Source: Lachnospiraceae bacterium
GTDB lineage: Bacteria; Bacillota; Clostridia; Lachnospirales; Lachnospiraceae
DNA: 41,326 bases
Reading direction: 5' to 3'
Assembly (NCBI GenBank): GCA_029100405.1
Contig: JAQXPG010000101.1
Location: forward strand, 1-41,326
The translations under genes were made by a program, and so were the position numbers. Each line of letters opens with the position of its first letter. Within the stretch, counting starts at the first letter, position 1. This document shows, piece after piece, positions 22,245 to 30,463 of the stretch. The notes under the pieces are model-generated. The model was given only the letters and a program-made list of their open reading frames with translations. It made no database searches and was not told where the DNA came from.

Positions 22245-24908
22245 CTACCTGCCGGAAGCCTGAGAAGACTGCCCAGCAGAGCCTTGTGAAGCTGGAACGC
22301 TTTGCCCCTGGCTGCTTTGCTCCTGGCTGCTCTTCCCCTGGTCGGCCTGCCCCTGCCCACCTGTCTCATTCGGTATTACAGGCTCTGTAATGACCGGACT
22401 TGTATGGACATTGCAAGTGGACTGAAGGGCAGCAGGATCGATCAGATAAGGTCCCTCTGTCGTATTCGGACTTCCTCCGGTCACAAAAACTTTCTCTGTA
22501 ACACTTGTTGCCGGACAATAAGGGCCGGCCGGCAGATTGGAATCCTGGCAGATTTTGATCTTGATATGATGATCACAGTTTTCGGTAGGAACGGTCCCCT
22601 TTGCAAAGTATTCCGTAATGGTCTTATCTCCTCTGGGATCGGCATTGCATACCCCATCGATCGGGAGTTTTCCGGACTCGGAGCAGACATTGGCCTGGAC
22701 GATGTCCGATGGAGCCGGGAAGCCCGGATCGGGAAGGCCGTCATTGATCTGTGTCATGATGCTCCGCCAGATCCGATTGGAGTAGGCTGTGGTGGACTGG
22801 GGAGAGTTGTCATCATATCCGCCCCAGATCGCCAGGGTGTAATAAGGACTGAAGCCTGCCATCAGGGTATCACGGGAATCATTCGTGGTTCCGGTTTTAC
22901 CGGCAACAGTGATATTAGATGGTCTGGCACTCTTTCCGGTACCCTTCGTCAGAACGTCCTGCATGGCACTGGTTAGAAGCCAGGCAGTTGTACTCTTGAT
23001 CACTCTGGTGCCCTCGGAAGCCTGTTCGCTTTCATTATTCAGAATGACTTTTCCATTATGGTCCTCAATCTTGGTATAGAAAGTCGGCTTGTGGTAGAGA
23101 CCGGAATTTGCAATCGTTGCATAGGCTCCGCAAAGTTCCAGGTTGGTTACACCTTTTGTAATACCGCCGATGGCCAGAGCCTGGTTATTGTCCCCGCTGG
23201 TCAAGGTCGTGATTCCGAAATCCTGCACATACTGGTAACCCAGGCTGGTGCCGATCTCCGTCAGGGCCTTGACGGCAACAACGTTGATGGACATGGTAAT
23301 CGCTTCGCGGAAGTTGGTAAAGCCGGTGTATTTATCATCATAGTTTCGGACCTGCTTTTCGGAGGAAGCATAGTTCATGGGAGCATTGTCTTCTACCGAA
23401 GCCAGAGTCTTCCCGGCTGCGTCCAGAGCCGGCGCATAGACGGCCAGTATCTTAAATGTAGACCCCGGCTGACGTGTGATATTTACGGCCCGGTTCAGGG
23501 TCTTGCTGGCGTTTTTGTCTCCTCGTCCTCCGACAAGTGCCAGGACTTTTCCGGTTTTCTGGTCAATGATGGTAGCAGATGCCTGGGGCTGGAGAGTGAA
23601 AGTGATGGACTCATTGCCCGGCGCAATGGTATCCCCTTCTTTTAAGATGGCTTTTTTATATTCCTCGATCGCAGCCTTTGCCTCCTCTTCGCTATTGTAA
23701 TTTATGCTATATTTCTGCCCTTTGGTCTGCTTGAAGTAATTCAAGAGGGTCTGACTGTTGAAATTTTCAAAACTGCCATCAGCCCGATTGACCGTCAGAG
23801 CATAGGAAAAGGAAACTTTCGGCTTGGTATCATAATTCTTCTCGTTATTGATCTCGTTCTCGGCAATCTCCTGTATCTTGGAGTTCTGTGTGGAATAGAT
23901 CTTCAAGCCGCCGGTATAGAGCTTCTGATATGCCTGAGTCTCTGAATATCCGAGCCGGTTTACGAGATCATCAATGACTTCATCGGTGAGAGCATCCACG
24001 AAGTAGGAGTTCACCGAGGCGCTTGTTACTGCATTATTGGCATTCTGGATCCGCTCGTAGACATTGTCATTTAAGGCTTCCTCGTATTGTGGCTTTGTAA
24101 TCAGCCCCTGGTCCAGCATATTTTTTAAAACAAGTTTCCGCCGGTTAGCGTTCTGGTCCGGATTGGAGATCGGATTGTAACGGGTTGGATTCTGAGTGAT
24201 CGCCGCGATGACAGCGGCCTCGGAGAGATTTAACTCGCTGACATTTTTATTAAAGTATCGTTTGGACGCTGCCTGAACACCCAGGGTATTCTGGCCGAGA
24301 TTGATCGTGTTGAGATAATTTTCCAGTATGGTCTTCTTGGGGGTGATTTTCTCCAATTGAATCGCCAGATACTGTTCCTGAATCTTCCGGTTCAGGGAAT
24401 CACGGAAGGTCTTCTCCGAAGCCCAGGAGGAGAAATAATTATTCTTCAAAAGCTGCTGGGTAATGGTGCTGGCGCCCTGCATACGTCCGCCGGATACGAG
24501 CCGGGTGAAGCCGGCGCGGAGGATTCCGCGGATATCAACACCGTTATGCTCGTAGAAACGGGCATCCTCTATTGCAATAAAGGCATTCTGCACATCCTTT
24601 GGAATCTGATCGAGCGCTACGTATTCCCGGTTTGCACCGGAAGCTGCCAGTTTCTGCAAGGTCTTTCCATCACTATCATAGACGGTGGTGGAGAAACCGG
24701 ACGGCGAGATATTGATGGTGGATGCGTCCGGCAGTTTCTGAATCAGATTTCTTGCATATAAAGTAAATGCCAGGCCTGCCCCGGCGATGAGAACCAGAAG
24801 AAAGACCAGGATGGAACGGATCACGACGATTCCGGCTTTCTTTCGGCGCCGAATGGACTTCTTGTCAGAAGTGCGATTCGATGTCACTTTATTTTTCCCT
24901 AAATTCAT
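22245..24908 (-). CDS. ponA: Class A penicillin-binding protein (bifunctional transglycosylase/transpeptidase)
   Basis: 887 residues. A basic cytoplasmic N-tip (KKSIRRRKKAG) precedes one membrane helix at about 28-50. The GT51 glycosyltransferase domain shows EDARFYEHNGVDI, GASTITQQLLKN and ENYLNTINLGQNTLGVQAA. The transpeptidase domain has the three penicillin-binding motifs: SxxK in RQPGSTFKILAVY, SxN in ITMSINVVAVK and KTG in VAGKTGTTNDSRD. It polymerises and cross-links peptidoglycan on the outer face. The last ~45 residues are Gln/Ser/Gly-rich low-complexity sequence outside any domain, as in many Gram-positive PBP1 proteins. ACGGAGGT precedes the ATG. It is divergent from the YigZ-family gene and has an extended -10 promoter with a strong dyad right after it. 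Confidence 0.96.
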   Translation of the reverse strand: MNLGKNKVTSNRTSDKKSIRRRKKAGIVVIRSILVFLLVLIAGAGLAFTLYARNLIQKLPDASTINISPSGFSTTVYDSDGKTLQKLAASGANREYVALDQIPKDVQNAFIAIEDARFYEHNGVDIRGILRAGFTRLVSGGRMQGASTITQQLLKNNYFSSWASEKTFRDSLNRKIQEQYLAIQLEKITPKKTILENYLNTINLGQNTLGVQAASKRYFNKNVSELNLSEAAVIAAITQNPTRYNPISNPDQNANRRKLVLKNMLDQGLITKPQYEEALNDNVYERIQNANNAVTSASVNSYFVDALTDEVIDDLVNRLGYSETQAYQKLYTGGLKIYSTQNSKIQEIAENEINNEKNYDTKPKVSFSYALTVNRADGSFENFNSQTLLNYFKQTKGQKYSINYNSEEEAKAAIEEYKKAILKEGDTIAPGNESITFTLQPQASATIIDQKTGKVLALVGGRGDKNASKTLNRAVNITRQPGSTFKILAVYAPALDAAGKTLASVEDNAPMNYASSEKQVRNYDDKYTGFTNFREAITMSINVVAVKALTEIGTSLGYQYVQDFGITTLTSGDNNQALAIGGITKGVTNLELCGAYATIANSGLYHKPTFYTKIEDHNGKVILNNESEQASEGTRVIKSTTAWLLTSAMQDVLTKGTGKSARPSNITVAGKTGTTNDSRDTLMAGFSPYYTLAIWGGYDDNSPQSTTAYSNRIWRSIMTQINDGLPDPGFPAPSDIVQANVCSESGKLPIDGVCNADPRGDKTITEYFAKGTVPTENCDHHIKIKICQDSNLPAGPYCPATSVTEKVFVTGGSPNTTEGPYLIDPAALQSTCNVHTSPVITEPVIPNETGGQGQADQGKSSQEQSSQGQSVPASQGSAGQSSQASGR

Positions 24909-24956
24909 GTATACCTCCGTATGAAACGGTTCATATATCCTCTGGGTCTATATTTC

Positions 24957-24980
24957 ACAATTGTGCTACACCACAATTGT
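24957..24980. promoter_or_regulatory. 9-bp inverted repeat in the PBP/yigZ divergent region, likely operator
   Basis: ACAATTGTG (24957-24965) and CACAATTGT (24972-24980) form a perfect 9-bp dyad with a 6-bp spacer. It covers about +1 to +24 of the expected PBP transcript. Each arm contains the palindrome CAATTG. It may be a repressor site or a 5' leader hairpin. Confidence 0.65.
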
Positions 24981-24984
24981 TATG

Positions 24985-24993
24985 ATTATATCA
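24985..24993 (-). promoter_or_regulatory. Extended -10 promoter of the PBP gene
   Basis: On the minus strand TGATATAAT, a TG-N-TATAAT extended -10, ends at 24985; no good -35 is seen 17 bp further back (TACAAG). Confidence 0.6.
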
Positions 24994-25011
24994 TAGCTTG
25001 GAATTTTCTTG

Positions 25012-25017
25012 TATAAT
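25012..25017 (+). promoter_or_regulatory. Possible -10 for the YigZ-family gene
   Basis: A perfect TATAAT preceded directly by TTG, 48 bp before the ATG at 25066. No -35 is convincing. Confidence 0.4.
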
Positions 25018-25065
25018 GAGATTACAGGGGCAGGAAAAGCCGAAAATTACCGGAAGGAGAAAACG

Positions 25066-25737
25066 ATGGCGGATGGAAAGAGCCGGCAGATCGAAAGTAG
25101 AAAGATTGTCATGGAGGACGGCGAGGGCTTCTATGAAGAGAAGAAATCCCGCTTTTTGTCGGAGCTCCATGCGGTTCATTCGGAGGATGAGGCACTTTCT
25201 TTGGTGGAGGCTGCGAAGAAGAAACACTATGACGCCAGACACCATTGTTATGCATTTCGGATCGAAGTACAGGGGAGGATGGTCGAGCGGGCTTCGGATG
25301 ATGGGGAACCTCAGGGAACCGCCGGCCGTCCGATCCTGGATGTCCTGAAGGGACAAGAGATCTATAATGCATTGATTATAGTAACGCGGTATTTCGGTGG
25401 TACGCTTCTGGGCAGCGGCGGTCTGACCCGGGCTTATTCTGCTGCAGCAAAAGACTCCCTTGAGAAGAGCCTGGTCCTTTCGGAGAGAAGGGGGCTGGTT
25501 TTTGATCTGTCCTATCCATATGATCTGGCCGGCAAGGTGGAATATCTCTTCCGGAATTCTGGAGGGATCCTTCTTTCTAAGGATTATGGCAGTCTTGTGA
25601 GAATCCGCGGGATCCTGCCGGAAGAAAGCGGCCGTTTTCAGGATGAGTTACAAAATCTGAGTAAGGGGAGCCTGAAACTGGAGAATGCCACATCTTGCAG
25701 TTATGTGGAAAAGGACGGGGAGGGAATTCTGCTTTGA
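25066..25737 (+). CDS. YigZ/IMPACT-family protein
   Basis: 223 residues from the ATG at 25066, which has GGAAGGAG eight bases before it; the frame is open further back to 25009 but that lies over the promoter. The family signature is clear: EEKKSRFLSELHAVHSEDEAL, KHYDARHHCYAFRI, ERASDDGEPQGTAGRPIL and IVTRYFGGTLLGSGGLTRAYSAA. The second half is the DUF1949 ferredoxin-like domain. The eukaryotic relative IMPACT regulates Gcn2; the bacterial role is not established, though nucleic-acid or ribosome binding has been suggested from structure. It is a single-gene unit, divergent from the PBP gene and followed by a tRNA. Confidence 0.9.
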   Translation: MADGKSRQIESRKIVMEDGEGFYEEKKSRFLSELHAVHSEDEALSLVEAAKKKHYDARHHCYAFRIEVQGRMVERASDDGEPQGTAGRPILDVLKGQEIYNALIIVTRYFGGTLLGSGGLTRAYSAAAKDSLEKSLVLSERRGLVFDLSYPYDLAGKVEYLFRNSGGILLSKDYGSLVRIRGILPEESGRFQDELQNLSKGSLKLENATSCSYVEKDGEGILL

Positions 25738-25844
25738 ATGATTACAGTGTCAAAAGTCTGCGGCAGGCATGACATGCCTATATCATTTGAATGACAGAAG
25801 TGAAAAACGCATGCTAAAAAATTGAAAAAATTTTAATTTAGTGC

Positions 25845-25873
25845 TTGACATAGTTGGCAGTGTCCTGTATAGT
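25845..25873 (+). promoter_or_regulatory. Consensus promoter of tRNA-Gln
   Basis: TTGACA (25845-25850) and TATAGT (25868-25873) with a 17-bp spacer, 34 bp before the tRNA; the best match to the sigma-A consensus in the window. Confidence 0.9.
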
Positions 25874-25907
25874 ATCATTTGTTGACGCGAGAGCGGCAGA
25901 TCAATAA

Positions 25908-25980
25908 TGGCCCATAGCCAAGCGGTAAGGCAACGGACTCTGACTCCGTCATTTCGCAGGTTCGAATCCTGCTGGGCCAG
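25908..25980 (+). tRNA. tRNA-Gln (anticodon CUG)
   Basis: 73 nt. The acceptor stem TGGCCCA pairs with TGGGCCA, with discriminator G. The anticodon stem-loop CGGACTCTGACTCCG presents CTG, and the T-arm is GCAGGTTCGAATCCTGC. The 3' CCA is not encoded and would be added after transcription. It has its own promoter and terminator. Confidence 0.97.
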
Positions 25981-25985
25981 TTTCA

Positions 25986-26014
25986 GGCACTGTGTTCATC
26001 ACAGTGCCTTTTTT
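25986..26014 (+). terminator. Terminator after tRNA-Gln
   Basis: GGCACTGTG pairs with CACAGTGCC across TTCAT, followed by six T, starting 5 nt after the tRNA. Confidence 0.95.
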
Positions 26015-26046
26015 GTATTTACTCGTTGAAAGGAGGAAAGGCACCG

Positions 26047-26760
26047 ATGATATATGAGATGCAGAGCAGAGTGCGTTATAGTGAAGTGGATTCCGAGGGG
26101 ATCCTCAGCATACCGGCTCTGATCAATTACTTTCAGGATTGCTCTACTTTCCAGTCAGAGGATACGGGCTTTTCCATCCGCTGGCTGAGGGAGCATGGAC
26201 AGGGCTGGTACATCCTTTCCTGGCAGATCGATATTGATCGCCTGCCAAAAATCGGTGAAGAGATCCTCATTACGACGCGGCCGACCGGATATCGGGGACT
26301 CTACGCCACTCGTGATTTTACAATGGGGGATCCCGGCGGGGAGGTCTTTGTTCGGGCCCGGTCGATCTGGATCTTAATGGATCAGAATAAAATGCGGCCA
26401 ACCATTGCTTCGAAGGAAATGAAACTTGCCTATGGCCTGGATGCCCCGGTCGAGGGAGATTGGGGAGGTCGTAAGATGGAAGAACCTGCCCCACAGGACT
26501 TAGTGGATGCCGGAAACTTTACAGTGACCCGGGCCCATTTGGATTCGAATCATCATATGAATAATGAGAAGTATATCGAAGAAGCGATGGCGGTTCTGCC
26601 GGAAGGCCGTTCCATCCGCGGTATCCGGACCGAGTACCGGAAACAGGCGGTCTTCGGGGATATGGTCTACATTCAGACAAAGACAGAGAAGGACCGGATG
26701 ACAGCGGTCCTGAAAAGTGATGGAGAGATCCTGGCCATTGTAAGTTTTTTGACCAGGTGA
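26047..26760 (+). CDS. Acyl-ACP thioesterase
   Basis: 237 residues from the ATG at 26047; AAGGAGG lies about 10 nt upstream, so the earlier TTG at 26026, which would lie before that site, is rejected. It has two hotdog halves of the bacterial FatA/FatB-like family: MIYEMQSRVRYSEVDSEGIL with IPALINYFQDCSTFQSE in the first and RAHLDSNHHMNNEKYIEEA in the second, with the aspartate, asparagine and histidine expected at the active site. It releases fatty acids from acyl carrier protein in the cytosol, ending chain growth or feeding free fatty acids to other uses. The following cvfB gene starts 53 bp later on the same strand. Confidence 0.92.
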   Translation: MIYEMQSRVRYSEVDSEGILSIPALINYFQDCSTFQSEDTGFSIRWLREHGQGWYILSWQIDIDRLPKIGEEILITTRPTGYRGLYATRDFTMGDPGGEVFVRARSIWILMDQNKMRPTIASKEMKLAYGLDAPVEGDWGGRKMEEPAPQDLVDAGNFTVTRAHLDSNHHMNNEKYIEEAMAVLPEGRSIRGIRTEYRKQAVFGDMVYIQTKTEKDRMTAVLKSDGEILAIVSFLTR

Positions 26761-26813
26761 AAAGGTGTTTTTGAAACAAATCTCTAAGCAGGAATGAATC
26801 AGGAGGAAAACAG

Positions 26814-27644
26814 ATGCGTTTAGGAGAAATACAGACCCTCCGTATCGTCCGTTTCAAGGACTTCGGCGCCTATCTTGGCGAGGATGGGTCGGACGAGACA
26901 GTACTTTTGCCGAAGAAGGAGATTCCGGAGACAGCAGGCGTGAATGATGTACTGCCTGTCTTCCTATATAAGGATTCAGAAGACCGCCTGATTGCGACGA
27001 CCAGGGAACCGAGGCTGACCGTGGGCAAGATGGCCCCTCTGACGGTTCGCCAGGTGTCGAAGATCGGAGCTTTTCTGGACTGGGGATTGGAGAAGGACCT
27101 TCTGCTTCCTTTCCGGGAGATGGAGGGTAAAGTGGAAGAGGGAGATGAGATCCTGGTTCGGCTTTATATCGATAAGACGGGACGTCTGGCAGCATCCATG
27201 AAGGGGCTCTATCATCTGCTTTCGAAGCAGTCTCCCTATCAGAAAGGGGATCAGGTCAATGGACGAATCTATGAATTCGGACATGACTTCGGTACCTTTG
27301 TTGCTGTGGATGACAAGTATTCGGCCATGATTCCAAAATATGAGAAGACCAGCCAGTTCCGGATCGGTGATATTCTGGAACTTCATGTGACAGGAGTCAA
27401 GGAAGACGGAAAACTCGATGTCTCCCTTCGAAAGGCTGCAGTCGAAGAGATTCCGGAGGATGCGCAGAAGCTCTTGGATCTTCTGGATTCCTATGCCGGT
27501 GTTCTGCCCTTTACCGAGAAGGCAAAGCCGGAGGTGATCTTCCGGGAGACAGGACTTTCCAAGAATGCCTTCAAACGGGCGGTCGGGCATCTCTATAAGG
27601 AAAGGAAGATCTCTCTCGAAGGAGGTAAGATCCGAAGGATCTAA
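26814..27644 (+). CDS. cvfB: S1-like RNA-binding protein CvfB
   Basis: 276 residues, close to the ~280-300 of CvfB/YitL. The N-terminus MRLGEIQTLRIVRFKDFGAYL starts an S1-type OB fold; a second one is PLTVRQVSKIGAFLDWGLEKDLLLP, a third is GRIYEFGHDFGTFVAVD, and the C-terminal winged helix is FRETGLSKNAFKRAVGHLYKERKI, as in the family. In Staphylococcus CvfB binds RNA and affects virulence factors and peptidoglycan-related phenotypes; its role in Clostridia is not defined. AGGAGGAAAACAG precedes the ATG. The 132-bp gap to trxB contains only a possible promoter. Confidence 0.93.
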   Translation: MRLGEIQTLRIVRFKDFGAYLGEDGSDETVLLPKKEIPETAGVNDVLPVFLYKDSEDRLIATTREPRLTVGKMAPLTVRQVSKIGAFLDWGLEKDLLLPFREMEGKVEEGDEILVRLYIDKTGRLAASMKGLYHLLSKQSPYQKGDQVNGRIYEFGHDFGTFVAVDDKYSAMIPKYEKTSQFRIGDILELHVTGVKEDGKLDVSLRKAAVEEIPEDAQKLLDLLDSYAGVLPFTEKAKPEVIFRETGLSKNAFKRAVGHLYKERKISLEGGKIRRI

Positions 27645-27718
27645 AAAATAAGGATCGAGGCAGAGAAAATATCCGTCGGCCTTTTGATTATCTTGTACTG
27701 GTAAGACAAATCAAATTC

Positions 27719-27727
27719 TGGTAAAAT
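27719..27727 (+). promoter_or_regulatory. Possible extended -10 promoter of trxB
   Basis: TG-G-TAAAAT, an extended -10, 50 bp before the trxB ATG; CTGGTAA also occurs 20 bp upstream. No good -35. Confidence 0.35.
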
Positions 27728-27776
27728 TGATATTACAACAAAACAAGAATCATTGGAAGCTAGAAAGGTGGCAAAG

Positions 27777-28694
27777 ATGAATACATTAGATACATTGATC
27801 ATCGGCGGCGGCCCGGCAGGGCTTTCAGCAGCGATTTATGCAAAACGGGCCGGCCTGTCTATGGTCTGCCTGGATCCCAGCCCCATGGGCGGCGGTCAGA
27901 TCGTGAATACCTATGAAGTGGATAACTATCCGGGACTTCCCGGGATCAGCGGCATGCAGCTTGGCATGGAAATGAAAAAGCATGCCGAAAAGCTGGGCGC
28001 CGATATTCGCGTTGAAATGGTATCGACAGTGGAAAAGGAAGGAGACTATTGGAAGGTTACTTCTAATAAAGAAAGCTATCTCTCGAAAACCATCATCCTC
28101 TGCAGCGGTGCCGTTAACAGAAAGCTGGGGATTCCCGGTGAGAAAGAAATGACCGGAGCAGGCGTCTCCTACTGTGCAACCTGCGACGGCGCTTTCTTTC
28201 GAAATAAGGTGACTGCAGTCATCGGCGGCGGTGATGTGGCATTGGAAGATGCTATCTTCCTTTCCCGCTTTGCATCGAAAGTCTATCTGATCCATAGAAG
28301 AGACAGTTTCCGCGGAGCCAAGATCCTTCAGGATGAGGCACTCTCTATCGATAAAATTCAGGTACTCTATGATACGATCCCGGATGAGATCCGGGGAGAC
28401 GATCAGGTCGAAGGCCTGAAAGTTCATGATAAGAAGACCGGCGAGAGCCGGGTGCTTCCGGTGAATGGTGTCTTTATTGCTGTCGGAACAGAACCCAATA
28501 CCAATGACTGGGACTGGCTGCCGGAACGGGATGAGAAGGGTTATATCAAAGCAGGTGAAGATGGTGTAACTTCGATCCCCGGCATTTTTGCTGCCGGCGA
28601 TGTCCGGACCAAGCAGCTTCGCCAGGTTATTACGGCGGCTTCGGATGGTGCCAATGCTGTAACAAGTGTGCAGAGGTATCTGATCGGGCATTGA
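27777..28694 (+). CDS. trxB: Thioredoxin-disulfide reductase
   Basis: 305 residues from the ATG at 27777, with AGAAAGGTGG before it; a TTG at 27753 would lie before that site. FAD-binding IIGGGPAGLSAAIYAKRAG at the N-terminus, redox-active CATC in SYCATCDGAFF, the second Rossmann motif VIGGGDVALEDAIFL with HRRDSFR for NADPH phosphate binding, and FAAGDVRTKQLRQVITAASDGANAV at the C-terminal FAD site. It passes electrons from NADPH to thioredoxin; no thioredoxin gene is in the window. The -35 of the next gene, TTGACA, overlaps this gene's TGA stop. Confidence 0.96.
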   Translation: MNTLDTLIIGGGPAGLSAAIYAKRAGLSMVCLDPSPMGGGQIVNTYEVDNYPGLPGISGMQLGMEMKKHAEKLGADIRVEMVSTVEKEGDYWKVTSNKESYLSKTIILCSGAVNRKLGIPGEKEMTGAGVSYCATCDGAFFRNKVTAVIGGGDVALEDAIFLSRFASKVYLIHRRDSFRGAKILQDEALSIDKIQVLYDTIPDEIRGDDQVEGLKVHDKKTGESRVLPVNGVFIAVGTEPNTNDWDWLPERDEKGYIKAGEDGVTSIPGIFAAGDVRTKQLRQVITAASDGANAVTSVQRYLIGH

Positions 28695-28720
28695 CAGTAT
28701 CGTATGTCCCGTGCTATTAT
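28691..28720 (+). promoter_or_regulatory. Promoter of the NlpC/P60 gene, overlapping the trxB stop
   Basis: A perfect TTGACA (28691-28696) and TATTAT (28715-28720) with an 18-bp spacer. The TGA in the -35 is the trxB stop codon. A leader of about 150 nt follows. Confidence 0.8.
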
Positions 28721-28732
28721 ACTTAAGATTTA

Positions 28733-28785
28733 ACATGTCTGTAACAAATAGAAATAAACTGTTACAAATAAGACTGGAACATGTC
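28733..28785 (+). promoter_or_regulatory. Nested dyads in the leader of the NlpC/P60 gene
   Basis: TGTAACA (28740-28746) and TGTTACA (28760-28766) are inverted with a 13-bp spacer; outside them ACATGT occurs at 28733 and 28780. The TGTAAC/TGTTAC words resemble WalR half-sites, but they are inverted and not spaced as the known direct repeat, so no regulator is assigned. Confidence 0.5.
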
Positions 28786-28879
28786 ATATTTTGCAGATAT
28801 ATAAAGCAAGTAGATCCATTTGCCGAAAAATTTGCAGAAAGAATCATAGAAATCGAACAAGTATAAAAGGGGCGGGATT

Positions 28880-30181
28880 ATGAGTGATAATCAAAATAAG
28901 AAATTTCGGAATCTGGCAAGACTTACTATCGCTGCCGGAGCAATGATTGCGGGAAGCAGTTTGACAGCGAATGCGGCACCTCTGGCAGGAGCATCCAGCC
29001 TGGCGGCTTCTTCGATCGCAAGTACGGTAAGTAGTTCAGAAAAATCTTCCGCTACTGAAACCAATCATGTAAAATCCGCATCCACCAGAGCCGGTGTTTC
29101 TTCCATGCTGGCCAAGATCACAACGGCTTCTCAGACCAAGGCAAATCTGAAGATCACGGCGGAGAAGGAAGCTCAGGAGGCTGCAGAAGTTGCAGCAGCC
29201 AATGCGGCAGCAGAAGAGCAGGCACGTTATGCCAAGCTTGCCGTTGCCAATGTCAGTGATTATGCTTATGTCAGGACTGCTCCGGATTCCAACAGTGATT
29301 ATGCCGGAAAGCTCTATCCGAATACGGTTGCAACGATCAATGGTCAGGAGGGTGACTGGTATAATATTACTTCCGGTGATGTCAGCGGATATGTCTACAA
29401 GGATTTCCTGATCATCGGCGATAAGGACAAGATCAATGCCGCAGCCAGGAATACCGTTACGATCAATGCGGATACCTTGAGAGTCAGAACAGCTCCGGAT
29501 GAGAACGCCCAGATTCTGACCATGGTTGCCGGTACAACAGAACACACAGTAACCGATAATTCCAATGGGGACTGGATTGGTATTGCTACCGATGCGGGAA
29601 ATGGATATGTCAGCCGTCAGTTTGTTTCTGCCGTAGCCACCAGCTATTCCTATGCAGAATCCAAAGCAGCAGAACAGGCTCGTCTGGCTGCAGAAGAGGC
29701 CCAGAGACAGGCAGCTGCTGCAGCAGAAGCTGCAAAGCAGGCAGCGGCACAGAGAAAGGCTGCGAGTCAGGCAAGAAATAAGAGCACGGGCGGGAAAGCT
29801 CAATCTTCCGGCCGCACTTATGCAGCACCGTCCGGCGGTTCCGGAAGTGCTGTTGTAAGTTATGCAAGCCAGTTTGTCGGTAATCCTTATGTCTATGGTG
29901 GAAGCAGTCTGACCAATGGTACCGATTGTTCCGGATATGTCATGAGTGTTTATGCCAAGTTTGGTGTAGGACTTCCTCATTCTTCTTCCGCAATGCGTTC
30001 TCAGGGCAGAGGGGTCAGTGTTTCTGAAATGCAGCCCGGAGATATCGTCTGCTACAGCGGCCATGTCGGAATCTATGCAGGCGGCGGTCAGATTCTGAAT
30101 GCGTCGAATCCGAAGTCCGGTATCAAATATTCCAATGTAAACTATGCACCGATCCTTTCTGTTCGGAGAGTGCTGAACTAA
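28880..30181 (+). CDS. Secreted SH3-domain NlpC/P60 peptidoglycan hydrolase
   Basis: 433 residues. The signal peptide is KKFRNLARLTIAAGAMIAGS, with a probable cleavage site after ANA at about residue 33. Low-complexity and Ala-rich segments flank two bacterial SH3 domains (about 112-180 and 187-250, each with a VRTAPD core). An Ala/Gln-rich probable coil at about 250-300 is followed by the NlpC/P60 domain. The catalytic cysteine is Cys350 in TDCSGYVMS and the histidine is His395 in SGHVGIYAG; the third polar residue, usually His, is Asn407 in ILNASNPKSG. Such enzymes cut the D-Glu to meso-DAP bond of wall peptides. Gene order gives no partner; the strong promoter and G-rich ribosome site suggest high expression. 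Confidence 0.92.
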   Translation: MSDNQNKKFRNLARLTIAAGAMIAGSSLTANAAPLAGASSLAASSIASTVSSSEKSSATETNHVKSASTRAGVSSMLAKITTASQTKANLKITAEKEAQEAAEVAAANAAAEEQARYAKLAVANVSDYAYVRTAPDSNSDYAGKLYPNTVATINGQEGDWYNITSGDVSGYVYKDFLIIGDKDKINAAARNTVTINADTLRVRTAPDENAQILTMVAGTTEHTVTDNSNGDWIGIATDAGNGYVSRQFVSAVATSYSYAESKAAEQARLAAEEAQRQAAAAAEAAKQAAAQRKAASQARNKSTGGKAQSSGRTYAAPSGGSGSAVVSYASQFVGNPYVYGGSSLTNGTDCSGYVMSVYAKFGVGLPHSSSAMRSQGRGVSVSEMQPGDIVCYSGHVGIYAGGGQILNASNPKSGIKYSNVNYAPILSVRRVLN

Positions 30182-30235
30182 AATGAACGAAAAGCAGGGC
30201 AGGAATATTAGAACAGAATACAAAGAAGACATCAG

Positions 30236-30267
30236 GGGGACCTTCCATTTGGAGGTTCCCTTTTTTT
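30236..30267 (+). terminator. Terminator after the NlpC/P60 gene
   Basis: GGGGACC-T-TCC pairs with GGA-GGTTCCC across ATTT, followed by TTTTTTTATT. The stem uses one G-U pair and one bulged T. Confidence 0.85.
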
Positions 30268-30323
30268 ATTTACATCTTGCACATATTTGGAGGTTCCCTT
30301 TTTTCTTATATACATCTTGAACC
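30247..30323 (+). repeat. 38-bp duplication of the terminator 3' half
   Basis: ATTTGGAGGTTCCCTTTTTT at 30247 recurs at 30285, each followed by TACATCTTG, which occurs once more downstream. Only the 3' arm and T-run were copied, as in the duplication at 2011-2200. Confidence 0.85.
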
Positions 30324-30370
30324 TATACATCTTGCACAAAGTTTATAGATTGTTTAGAATTTGACAGGAT

Positions 30371-30463
30371 CTGTCCACAGTTTTCCACGCCGAGAGGAGA
30401 TTTTTTCCACAGAAACAAGGCCGAAAATTGGACTTATACACAGACTTATCCACTTTATCCACA
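30371..30463 (+). other. Cluster of six DnaA-box-like 9-mers
   Basis: All in the same orientation: CTGTCCACA 30371, TTTTCCACG 30381, TTTTCCACA 30403, TTATACACA 30434, TTATCCACT 30446, TTATCCACA 30455. The fourth and sixth match the TTATNCACA consensus exactly; the others differ at one to three positions. An AT-rich stretch with no gene follows to about 30660. dnaA, dnaN, rpmH and recF are not nearby and genes on both sides read the same way, so this is probably a regulatory or titration cluster and not the main origin. Confidence 0.6.
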
